Source of the DNA: Rhizobium halophilum
GTDB lineage: Bacteria; Pseudomonadota; Alphaproteobacteria; Rhizobiales; Rhizobiaceae
Assembly (NCBI RefSeq): GCF_021648825.1
Contig: NZ_JAKJHS010000001.1
Span: 124,001-188,000, forward strand
Length of the DNA stretch: 64,000 nucleotides
Direction of reading: 5' to 3'
Shown here one piece after another: positions 56,418 through 64,000 of the stretch (positions are counted from its first letter, which is position 1; every line of letters starts with the position of its first letter). The notes below the pieces were generated by a model. It was given only the letters and a program-made list of their open reading frames with translations. It ran no database searches and had not been told where the DNA came from. Position numbers and translations under genes: made by a program.

Positions 56418-57431
56418 ATGGGCCTGATGAATTCCACCGATACCGTTCTCGACGACAAGGCGGTCGTGGCCGCAGCGGAACGAGCGCTTGCCGATGTCGC
56501 CGCCGTTCGCAATGAAGTCGCCAAGGTGATTTTTGGTCAGGAGCGGGTGGTGGAAAACACCATGCTCGCCCTGCTGTCGGGCGGCCACGCGTTGCTCGTT
56601 GGCGTTCCGGGATTGGCGAAGACGAAGCTGGTGACCACGCTCGGCACCGTGCTCGGCCTGCACTCCAGCCGCATCCAGTTCACGCCCGACCTGATGCCGT
56701 CCGACATCCTTGGGTCGGAAGTAATGGACCAGGATGAAAGCGGTCGCCGGTCCTTCCGCTTCGTCAAGGGTCCGGTCTTCGCGCAGCTGCTGATGGCCGA
56801 CGAGATCAACCGCGCGTCACCGCGTACGCAGTCTGCTCTTCTCCAGTCTATGCAGGAATATCACGTGACGATTGCCGGCCAGCGCTACGACCTGCCGGCG
56901 CCCTTCCACGTGCTCGCGACGCAGAACCCGCTGGAGCAGGAAGGCACCTATCCGCTTCCGGAAGCCCAGCTCGACCGCTTCCTGCTTCAGGTCGACGTGC
57001 TTTACCCCGAACTGGATGCCGAACGGCAGATCCTGCTCGAGACCACCGGCCGCTCCGAGGCGAAGCCGCGTGAAGTCATCGCGGCCGAGCGGCTGCAGGA
57101 GATCCAGTCGCTGGTGCGGCAGATGCCGGTCAGCGACAAGGTGGTCGATGCCATCCTCTCGCTTGTCCGCTCCGCCCGCCCCGGCCATGGCAACGCCACC
57201 ACCGACAAGAATGTCGCCTGGGGCCCAGGGCCCCGCGCCGGGCAGTCGCTGATGCTCACCGCCCGCGCCCGTGCGCTCTACGAGGGTCGCCTCGCGCCGT
57301 CGCTCGACGACGTCTACGCGCTCGCCGAGCCGGTGCTGCAGCACCGCATGGCGCTCACCTTCGCAGCGCGTGCCGAAGGCATGTCGGTGCGCGACGTCAT
57401 CGGCGGTCTCGTCAAACAGGCGCGCGGCTGA
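56418..57431 (+). CDS. MoxR-type AAA+ ATPase
   Basis: 337 residues. Walker A GVPGLAKT, Walker B LLMADEINRASP and sensor-1 ATQNPLEQEGTYPLPEAQLDRF are the MoxR signatures. MoxR ATPases act as chaperones for VWA proteins or metal insertion. ATG 56418 is preceded by GGAG; the frame is open to 56307. First gene of a four-gene operon with a DUF58 protein, a BatA/DUF4159 membrane protein and a second large VWA-like membrane protein. Confidence 0.95.
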   Translation: MGLMNSTDTVLDDKAVVAAAERALADVAAVRNEVAKVIFGQERVVENTMLALLSGGHALLVGVPGLAKTKLVTTLGTVLGLHSSRIQFTPDLMPSDILGSEVMDQDESGRRSFRFVKGPVFAQLLMADEINRASPRTQSALLQSMQEYHVTIAGQRYDLPAPFHVLATQNPLEQEGTYPLPEAQLDRFLLQVDVLYPELDAERQILLETTGRSEAKPREVIAAERLQEIQSLVRQMPVSDKVVDAILSLVRSARPGHGNATTDKNVAWGPGPRAGQSLMLTARARALYEGRLAPSLDDVYALAEPVLQHRMALTFAARAEGMSVRDVIGGLVKQARG

Positions 57432-57458
57432 CGCGGCTGCCCTAGAAAGGACCCTGCG

Positions 57459-58376
57459 TTGGCTTCCATCGGCCAGATCGTTCAGCAGACTTCAGGGAGC
57501 GAGGTTCTGTCGCGTGCGCAAGCGCGTGCAGCCCTGGTGCCCGACTGCATGGTCGAGGCCAAGCGCATCGCCAATACGGTCATCGCCGGCTGGCACGGCC
57601 GCCGCAAGCGCGGCATCGGCGAGAATTTCTGGCAGTTCCGCCCGTATGCTGAAGGCGAAAGCTTCGCCGCTATCGACTGGCGTCGCTCTGCCCGCGACGA
57701 CCACACCTATGTGCGCGACCGCGAATGGGAAGCGGCCCACACCGTGTGGCTCTGGGCCGACCTTTCCCCTTCAATGATGTACAAGTCGACCTTCGGCAGT
57801 GTCTCGAAGGAAAGTCGTGCGCTCGTCCTGATGCTGGCGCTGGCCGAGATCCTGGCGCGCTCCGGCGAACGTATCGGCTGCCCTGGCATCATGGAGCCAG
57901 TCTCTTCCCGCAACGCAGCAGAACGGCTGGCGACGGCAATCATGCACGCTCCGCAGACGAGTGGCATGCCGGACACGAGCATGATCCGCGGCAACAGCGA
58001 TATCGTCCTGATCGGCGATTTCCTCGACGAGGCGGACCGCATCATGGAGCGGATTGCACCGCTCGCCCGCCGCGGCATGCGCGGTCATGTCGTCGAGGTC
58101 GCCGATCCCGCGGAAGAGACCTTCCCCTATACCGGGCGCACCGAATTTACCGATCCCGAAACCGGCGAGAAGCTCGTCTCCGGACGTGCGGAAACCGTGC
58201 GTGAGGACTATCGGCGCGCCTACCTGCTGCGCCGTGAAACGCTGGGCGAAGCCTTGCGGCGCCTCGGCTGGAGCTTCGCCTTCCACCGCACCGATCACCT
58301 CGCCTCCGAAGCTCTGGTCGCGGTCCACGGCTCTCTTTCCGGAATGCCGGTCACAGGCTACGGAGGCCGCTCATGA
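57459..58376 (+). CDS. DUF58 protein with VWA-like fold
   Basis: 305 residues. The DUF58 motif YAEGESFAAIDWRRSAR (63-79) precedes a VWA-type segment with DLSPS (101-105), a complete DxSxS metal site (MIDAS). The C-terminus is the usual helical cap. Translation starts with TTG 57459, seven bases after GAAAGGA. The stop overlaps the next gene by four bases. Typical partner of MoxR. Confidence 0.93.
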   Translation: MASIGQIVQQTSGSEVLSRAQARAALVPDCMVEAKRIANTVIAGWHGRRKRGIGENFWQFRPYAEGESFAAIDWRRSARDDHTYVRDREWEAAHTVWLWADLSPSMMYKSTFGSVSKESRALVLMLALAEILARSGERIGCPGIMEPVSSRNAAERLATAIMHAPQTSGMPDTSMIRGNSDIVLIGDFLDEADRIMERIAPLARRGMRGHVVEVADPAEETFPYTGRTEFTDPETGEKLVSGRAETVREDYRRAYLLRRETLGEALRRLGWSFAFHRTDHLASEALVAVHGSLSGMPVTGYGGRS

Positions 58377-61183
58377 GCGCCTTTGCCTTCGCCAGCCCCG
58401 CGATCCTGCTCGGCCTGCTCGCCCTCCCGGTAATCTGGTGGCTGCTGCGGCTGACGCCGCCGCGCCCGAAGACGGAAGTCTTTCCGCCACTGCGCATCCT
58501 CGCAACGGTCCTCAAGCGGGAAGAAACGCCTGCGCAGAGCCCCTGGTGGCTGACCCTGTTGCGCATGGCGCTGGCCGCGGCGATCATTCTGGCCATCGCC
58601 AACCCAGTGATGAACCCGCGCGCAAACTCGCTGAACACGGGTGGTCCGCTCGTCTTGGTGATTGACAATGGCTGGGCGACCGCTCCCGACTGGGATCGCC
58701 GCGTCCGCACGGCGGAGGCCTTGATCGGCGATGCGGAGGATGCCGGCATCCCCGTTTCCATCGCCTTTACGGCAGAGACAAGCTACGACGCCGTCCCCGG
58801 CAGCGCTGCTGCCGCTCGGGAAAAGCTCGCTGCCGCGCGTCCGAAGCCACTCGTCCCCGATCGCGAGCGCACCGCAGCGGCCATCACGGAAGCTTTGAAC
58901 GGGACGCAGCCAGGCAGCCTCGTGATGCTGACCGACGGCATCGCCGGGGCGTCAGATGAGGCGGCTCTCGCCTCGCTCTCCTCCCTCGCACCTGCCGAAA
59001 TGAGGATCATCGAGGGCGACGGCGCAGGAACGGTTGCCCTCAGCGGCGCAGCCAACAATGCCGACTCCATGTCCGTTACGGCGACAAGACTGAACACCGC
59101 CTCCGCCCAAAGCCTCGCAGTCAATGCGGTCGACACCCAGGGACGCTCTCTGGCATCCGGCACCCTCAGCTTCTCCCCCGGCAGCGGCACGGCGACGGCC
59201 GAGATCTCGGCGCCCTTCGAACTGCGCAACGATTTCGCCCGCCTGCAGATCGCAGACATGGCGACCGCGGGTTCGGTGCGGCTTCTTGACGACGGCTTCA
59301 AGCGGCGCCGCGTCGCGCTCATCGCTGGCGACAGCGGCAGCGATTTCCAACCCCTGCTGCAGCCGCTCTACTACATCAGCCGCGCGCTCCAGCCCTATGC
59401 CGACCTGATCGAACCGACGACCGCTGATCTTGCCGTCTCGATCCCGCAGATCCTGCAGAGCAATCCGTCCGCCATGGTGATGGCCGATGTCGGCCGACTA
59501 CCGGCTGAGGTCTACGAACCGCTGGAACAATGGATCTCGCGCGGCGGCACACTCATCCGCTTCGCCGGGCCGCGCCTTGCCGCAGCGCCTGCCGACGATC
59601 CGCTGGCGCCGGTCGTTCTTCGCCAAGGCGAGCGCGCGCTCGGCGGCGCGATGTCATGGTCGGAGCCCCAGTCTCTCGCCCCGTTCCCGCCGACCGGCCC
59701 CTTCGCCGGACTGCCGCCGGCCGAAGACGTCACCATCATCCGGCAGGTGCTGGCGGAACCGACGCCGGATCTGGCCGAGCGCACATGGGCAAGCCTCGAA
59801 GACGGCACACCGTTGGTTACCACGCGGGAACAGGAGAACGGGCGCATTGTTCTCTTCCACACCAGCGCCGAAGCCACGTGGTCGAACATGCCTCTGTCCG
59901 GAACCTTCGTCGAGATGTTGCGCCGGCTCGTCCAGATGGCACGGGCCGGAGGCGCTGCGAGTGCGGCAAACGGCGCCGAGGGTGCAGCCGCCCTGCCCCC
60001 CTACCGGCTCTTGACTGCAGACGGTTCGCTTACAACGGAAACCGGCATCGCCAAGCCGATTGCAATTGAGGCGAGCGGAACACCGGTCGCCGCTTTCGAT
60101 CACCCGCCAGGTCTCTACGGGACCGAAGACGGCTTCACCGCCGTCAATCTTCTGGCGCCGGACACGGAGCTGCAGCCGTTCGACGCGAACACCGCGGACA
60201 TGAACGTGGCGCGTGAAGGCCTGATCGGCGAGGAAGCACGTTCCCTGCGGCCGTTCCTCTTCGCCGCAGCCTTCGCGCTCATTCTTCTCGACAGCCTCAT
60301 CGTCCTGTTCATGAACGGTGCCTTCTCACGCCTGCCCCGCCCGAGCCGGTCAGCGACGGCAGGTATTGCCGCGATCGCCGCCCTGATCCTCGTCCTCCAG
60401 CCGGGGCTAGGCTACGCACAGGACACCAAGGCCGGCGACGAGGTGATTATGGACCGCCTCGATACCACCCACCTCGCCTATGTGGTGACGGGCGAGGACG
60501 AGGTAGACCGCGTCTCGGAACTGGGCCTGCAGGGCCTCACCCAGTTCCTCACCTACCGCACGACCCTTGAACCCGGAGAACCCGTCGGGGTCGACATCGC
60601 AACGGACGAGCTCTCCTTCTATCCAATCATCTATTGGCCGATCTCGGCCGATGCGCCGATGCCCTCGCCCGCTGCGATCTCCCGCATCGACGCCTATATG
60701 CGCAACGGCGGCACGGTTCTCTTCGACACGCGCGACCAATTCTCAAGCCTGGAGTCCGGTGCAACGACGCCGAATGGGGAGCGGCTGCAGGCCATTCTCG
60801 CCAATATCGACATTCCGCCGCTGGAGCCAACGCCGGAAGACCATGTGCTCGCCCGCTCGTTCTATCTGCTGAACGATTTTCCCGGTCGATACGCAGGAAG
60901 CCGGCTCTGGGTCGAGGCCCGCCAGGAAGCGACGCAGGCCGGCAGCGAGCTCTCCTCGTCCGGCGATGGCGTAACGCCACTTTTGATCACTGCCAACGAT
61001 TTTGCCGGGGCATGGGCGATCGACGCACAAGGCTCTCCGGTTCTTCCGACCGTGCCTTCCGATGCCATGCAGCGGGAATATGCCTACCGCGCGGGCGTCA
61101 ACATCATGATGTACATGCTGACCGGCAACTACAAGGCTGACCAGGTGCATGTCCCGGCCCTCCTCGAACGGCTCGGCCAGTAG
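58373..61183 (+). CDS. BatA N-terminal/DUF4159 membrane protein
   Basis: 936 residues. The N-terminus has BatA-type helices (FASPAILLGLLALPVIWWLL and a second at 62-80). A VWA-like domain follows, but its metal site is IDNGWA (Asp98) instead of DxSxS, so it is probably unable to bind metal. Two more helices lie near 620-685, before a C-terminal DUF4159 (ThuA/GATase-like) domain with PIIYWPISADAPMPS and YMRNGGTVLFDTRD. Probably a periplasmic scaffold driven by MoxR. Coupled to DUF58 by ATGA. Confidence 0.9.
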   Translation: MSAFAFASPAILLGLLALPVIWWLLRLTPPRPKTEVFPPLRILATVLKREETPAQSPWWLTLLRMALAAAIILAIANPVMNPRANSLNTGGPLVLVIDNGWATAPDWDRRVRTAEALIGDAEDAGIPVSIAFTAETSYDAVPGSAAAAREKLAAARPKPLVPDRERTAAAITEALNGTQPGSLVMLTDGIAGASDEAALASLSSLAPAEMRIIEGDGAGTVALSGAANNADSMSVTATRLNTASAQSLAVNAVDTQGRSLASGTLSFSPGSGTATAEISAPFELRNDFARLQIADMATAGSVRLLDDGFKRRRVALIAGDSGSDFQPLLQPLYYISRALQPYADLIEPTTADLAVSIPQILQSNPSAMVMADVGRLPAEVYEPLEQWISRGGTLIRFAGPRLAAAPADDPLAPVVLRQGERALGGAMSWSEPQSLAPFPPTGPFAGLPPAEDVTIIRQVLAEPTPDLAERTWASLEDGTPLVTTREQENGRIVLFHTSAEATWSNMPLSGTFVEMLRRLVQMARAGGAASAANGAEGAAALPPYRLLTADGSLTTETGIAKPIAIEASGTPVAAFDHPPGLYGTEDGFTAVNLLAPDTELQPFDANTADMNVAREGLIGEEARSLRPFLFAAAFALILLDSLIVLFMNGAFSRLPRPSRSATAGIAAIAALILVLQPGLGYAQDTKAGDEVIMDRLDTTHLAYVVTGEDEVDRVSELGLQGLTQFLTYRTTLEPGEPVGVDIATDELSFYPIIYWPISADAPMPSPAAISRIDAYMRNGGTVLFDTRDQFSSLESGATTPNGERLQAILANIDIPPLEPTPEDHVLARSFYLLNDFPGRYAGSRLWVEARQEATQAGSELSSSGDGVTPLLITANDFAGAWAIDAQGSPVLPTVPSDAMQREYAYRAGVNIMMYMLTGNYKADQVHVPALLERLGQ

Positions 61184-61194
61184 GACGCGACGGC

Positions 61195-63261
61195 ATGACG
61201 ATCGAGTTCTCACCCTTCTTTCCCTGGGCCGTCATGGCGGTTCTTGCCGTTCTGGCAGCGATCCTCGCCACGCTCGGCTTCTGGCGCGGGGTGCGCGGTG
61301 CACTTCTCCGCACGGTGGCGCTTGCAGCCCTGCTTCTCGCGCTTGCAAACCCGCTGCTCACCCAGGAGGACCGCGAGCAACTGACGACCGTCGTGCCGAT
61401 CGTCGTCGACCGCTCGCAGAGCCAGGAGACGGCCGGCCGCGATGACCAGACCGATCAGGCGCTGGCAGGACTGCAGGAGCGCTTTTCCCGCTTCCCGCGC
61501 ATCGAGACCCGGGTGGTCGAGGTCGATGACGATGCCGATACCGACACCCCGTCGACCAAACTGTTCTCCGCCCTTTCTACGGCGATCTCCGACGTCCCGC
61601 CCGGCCGCATCGGCGGCGCGGTATTCCTGACGGACGGGCAGATCCACGACCTTCCCGGCGTCAACCAGGATCTCGGCTTCAACGCACCGGTGCACGGGCT
61701 CATCACCGGGCAGCCGGACGAGTTTGACCGCCGGGTGCAGATCGTCAAAGCGCCTCGCTTCGGCATTGTCGGAGAGGAGCAGCAGCTTACCTTCCGCGTC
61801 TTTGACGACGGCCGCAGTGCCGGAGGCTCGGCCGAAGTGATGGTCAGCATGAACGGTGAGCCGCTGGCGACGCTGCAGGCGGCCCCGGGCGTCGATACGC
61901 CCTTCTCCTTCACCGTCCCGCGCGGCGGCAACAACGTCATGGAATTTGCCGTGGCCGAGGTGCCCGGCGAGGTGACGCCAGTCAACAACCGCGCCGTCCA
62001 TGTCATTGATGGCATTCGCCAGAACCTGCGCGTCCTGCTCGTATCCGGCGAGCCACATGCGGGCGAGCGCGCCTGGCGCAACCTCTTGAAATCGGACGCT
62101 TCCGTCGACCTCGTCCACTTCACCATTCTGCGCCCGCCGGAGAAGCAGGATGGCACGCCGATCAACGAGTTATCGCTGATTGCTTTCCCGACGCGTGAAC
62201 TCTTCGTCGAGAAGATCGAGGACTTCGACCTCATCATCTTCGACCGCTACACGCATCGCAACGTGCTGCCGATCCTCTACTACGACTACATCTCGCAATA
62301 TGTGCAGAACGGCGGCGCGCTGCTGATTGCCGCCGGCCCCGAGTATGCGGGCGACAGCTCGATTGCCGCGACACCGCTGTCTCAGGTGCTGCCCGCCGTC
62401 CCCACGGGCGAAGTCCACGACGCTGGCTTTTACCCGCGGCTTTCCGAGGATGGTCAGAAGCATCCCGTCACCCGCGGTCTCGACGGATCGGGTCAGGAGC
62501 CGCCGGCCTGGGGCCGCTGGTTTCGCTCGATCGACGTTCCGCCGCCGGAAGGCCAGACAGTTATGCTCGGCGACGATAACCGCCCGCTCCTGGTGCTCAA
62601 CCGCGAAGGCGAAGGTCGCGTGGCCATGCTGCTCTCCGACCACGGCTGGCTCTGGGCGCGCGGCTTCGAGGGCGGCGGGCCACATGTGGCGCTTTATCGC
62701 CGCATCGCCCACTGGCTGATGAAAGAACCGGATCTGGAGGAAGAAGCGCTGACGGCGCGGGCCAGCGGGCGAACGCTCGAGGTGACCCGCCAGACGATCG
62801 GCGATGATCCTGGCCCTGCCACCATCACCTACCCGTCCGGTCGGGCAGAAACGGTCCCCCTGGCCCAGTCAGGTCCTGGCCTCTACCGCCTTGATCGGCG
62901 GATGGAGGAAACGGGCCTGTTCGAGATCGCCAATGGCGACTTCACCACGCTCGTCCATGTCGGAGCGGTCGACGCGCCGGAATTCACCGCCATGATCTCG
63001 ACGGAAGAGACCCTGGCGCCTTACGCGGAGCGAAGTAAGGGGCTCGTCACCCGCGTCGCGGATGGCAACGGCGTCCAACTGCCGAACATCCTGCCGGTTC
63101 GCGGCGAGGTGCGCATCAACGATCCGGACCGCATGGTTATCCGCCTCACCGACGAGACGGTGCTGCGCGGCGTCAACACCATCCCACTCTTTGCCGGCTT
63201 CGCAGGCCTCTCGGCGCTGCTCTTTGCCGTGGCCGCCATGTGGTGGCGCGAAGGACGCTAG
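61195..63261 (+). CDS. Large membrane protein with VWA-like and glutamine-amidotransferase-like regions
   Basis: 688 residues. Two N-terminal helices (about 10-52), then a VWA-like domain with DRSQS (72-76) giving a full DxSxS site and AVFLTDGQIHD; a GATase/ThuA-like domain around 260-530 (FDLIIFDRYTH, YVQNGGALLIAAGPE). One more helix is at the end (LFAGFAGLSALLFAVAAMWW). Together with the previous gene it resembles the Bat-type membrane complex. Starts 11 bases after the DUF4159 gene. Confidence 0.88.
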   Translation: MTIEFSPFFPWAVMAVLAVLAAILATLGFWRGVRGALLRTVALAALLLALANPLLTQEDREQLTTVVPIVVDRSQSQETAGRDDQTDQALAGLQERFSRFPRIETRVVEVDDDADTDTPSTKLFSALSTAISDVPPGRIGGAVFLTDGQIHDLPGVNQDLGFNAPVHGLITGQPDEFDRRVQIVKAPRFGIVGEEQQLTFRVFDDGRSAGGSAEVMVSMNGEPLATLQAAPGVDTPFSFTVPRGGNNVMEFAVAEVPGEVTPVNNRAVHVIDGIRQNLRVLLVSGEPHAGERAWRNLLKSDASVDLVHFTILRPPEKQDGTPINELSLIAFPTRELFVEKIEDFDLIIFDRYTHRNVLPILYYDYISQYVQNGGALLIAAGPEYAGDSSIAATPLSQVLPAVPTGEVHDAGFYPRLSEDGQKHPVTRGLDGSGQEPPAWGRWFRSIDVPPPEGQTVMLGDDNRPLLVLNREGEGRVAMLLSDHGWLWARGFEGGGPHVALYRRIAHWLMKEPDLEEEALTARASGRTLEVTRQTIGDDPGPATITYPSGRAETVPLAQSGPGLYRLDRRMEETGLFEIANGDFTTLVHVGAVDAPEFTAMISTEETLAPYAERSKGLVTRVADGNGVQLPNILPVRGEVRINDPDRMVIRLTDETVLRGVNTIPLFAGFAGLSALLFAVAAMWWREGR

Positions 63262-63323
63262 GCAGGGTTTTTGCGCGTCAACATGCCTGCTATCGCTCCC
63301 TCTCTTGTATCATGGAGAGTGCG

Positions 63324-63743
63324 ATGCATCTCGGACTGGAACTCAGCGACACCTACTCGCCCGAAGAAGAGAAGGCGATCCTCGATCGGCTGGTCGCCTA
63401 CAACGTCGAGCGCTTCGGTCCTATGGACCGCAAGGACATCGCCATCATCCTGCGCGACGAGTCGGGCGATCCGGAAGGCGGCCTGATCGGACGGACCGGT
63501 CGTGGCTGGCTGTATGTCCAGATGCTGTTCGTCCCGGATCATCTCCGTGGGCAAGGGATGGCGACCCGTCTCCTTGCCCAGGCGGAACAGGAAGCGAAAG
63601 CCCGCGGCTGCCGCGGCGCCTATCTCGACACGATGAACCCGCACGCGCGCGACTTCTATGTGAAGCTCGGCTACAGCGTCATCGGCGAACTGGCGGGGCT
63701 CGACGGTGGTCATGCGATCACCTGGCTGAAAAAGCCGTTCTAG
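63324..63743 (+). CDS. GNAT family N-acetyltransferase
   Basis: 139 residues. The acetyl-CoA site is FVPDHLRGQGMATRLLAQAE; DTMNPHARDFYVKLGYSVIGEL is the usual fourth motif. ATG 63324 follows GGAG; an ATG at 63312 is also in frame. Substrate unknown. It lies 62 bases after the MoxR operon. Confidence 0.93.
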   Translation: MHLGLELSDTYSPEEEKAILDRLVAYNVERFGPMDRKDIAIILRDESGDPEGGLIGRTGRGWLYVQMLFVPDHLRGQGMATRLLAQAEQEAKARGCRGAYLDTMNPHARDFYVKLGYSVIGELAGLDGGHAITWLKKPF

Positions 63744-63830
63744 CTCACGACGGCCCGAGATCGAAAGCGGCGCGACTTTTGAAGGAGCACAACCTGAGGA
63801 AGCATTCACCGCTGCAACCAAAACAAAAAG

Positions 63831-63859
63831 TTGACATTGGGGTACCGGTGGCGTAATGA
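63831..63859 (+). promoter_or_regulatory. Consensus-like sigma-70 promoter at the right edge
   Basis: TTGACA (63831-63836), 17 bases, TAATGA (63854-63859). The predicted start near 63866 leaves a leader of about 127 bases to the ATG at 63993. Confidence 0.6.
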
Positions 63860-63992
63860 AGCATATCGATACTTTGTTTGCCGATAGTTTTTACCGCGCC
63901 TTGCGCTTCGTGACGAACTTCCTTCTCTCAAAAGTCGAAACCCCGTCGTGCGTCGCCCGGCGGTGATCAATCTCGCTAGGAAAGGGTTCGTT

Positions 63993-64000
63993 ATGACCAC
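63993..64000 (+). CDS. Start of a gene running off the right edge
   Basis: ATG ACC AC preceded by AGGAAAGGG about seven bases upstream, behind a consensus-like promoter. Only two codons are visible, so no product can be named. Confidence 0.45.

Noticed and set aside
63806-64000. Minus-strand frame at the right edge
   Set aside because: It runs against a consensus-like promoter and leader on the plus strand, is very Arg-rich and has no domain.

Overview
The window looks like a chromosomal segment of a Rhizobiaceae-type alphaproteobacterium (order Hyphomicrobiales/Rhizobiales). The basis is gene content and order I recognise from Sinorhizobium and Agrobacterium chromosomes: greA-lpsB ... lrp; trxB-lsrB/vtlR followed by two tandem AbcR-type sRNAs and an ArsR gene; rplY-pth-ychF next to a clpS2-type gene; and petABC followed by ABC exporters, trmL and hemF. 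GC content is high, so many long antisense ORFs are shadows. I see no phage, transposon, CRISPR, rRNA or tRNA, and the region reads as core genome with a few lineage-specific small genes.

Layout. 1-3.7 kb: the 3' part of an MFS exporter, then on the minus strand a coupled radical-SAM / UdgX pair of putative DNA-repair genes. 3.8-7.3 kb: greA with a terminator-like leader hairpin, an LPS-core mannosyltransferase (lpsB/lpcC), a capsule-type glycosyltransferase and lrp. 7.5-11.3 kb: thioredoxin reductase, LsrB/VtlR regulator, two AbcR-like sRNAs, an ArsR regulator with a repeated operator, and an Old Yellow Enzyme. 11.4-20 kb: small stress-type genes (DUF2188, TAT-exported SDR, a one-helix membrane protein) with EcfG-like promoters, a Ca2+/H+ antiporter, a PQQ-type sugar dehydrogenase, aspartate aminotransferase, an EamA transporter, a cold-shock protein and a glyoxalase-II-like hydrolase. 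20-31 kb: a MarR/response regulator/histidine kinase operon, csaA, ybjN-proC, ubiK, lgt-midA, pgeF with an M24 protein, a lipoprotein, and prs. 31-38.9 kb: a chemoreceptor, a zinc-ribbon protein, rplY-pth, clpS2, ychF, two MaoC proteins and apt. 39-49 kb: the cytochrome bc1 operon, an EEP-family membrane protein, two paralogous ABC exporters and another chemoreceptor. 49.4-56.2 kb: trmL, a Na/Pi cotransporter, hemF, two small genes, and the DUF1285-NUDIX-CCA operon. 56.4-63.7 kb: a MoxR-DUF58-BatA/DUF4159-VWA operon and a GNAT acetyltransferase. The window ends with a consensus-like promoter driving a gene that begins at the right edge.

Themes. Three or four short stress-type genes carry matches to the alphaproteobacterial general-stress promoter (GGAAC-N16/17-CGTT). 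Post-transcriptional and leader control is suggested at abcR1/2, greA, cspA and the DUF1059 gene. The least-understood protein systems are the UdgX/radical-SAM pair and the MoxR/VWA operon. All functional calls come from motif reading; no database search was run.
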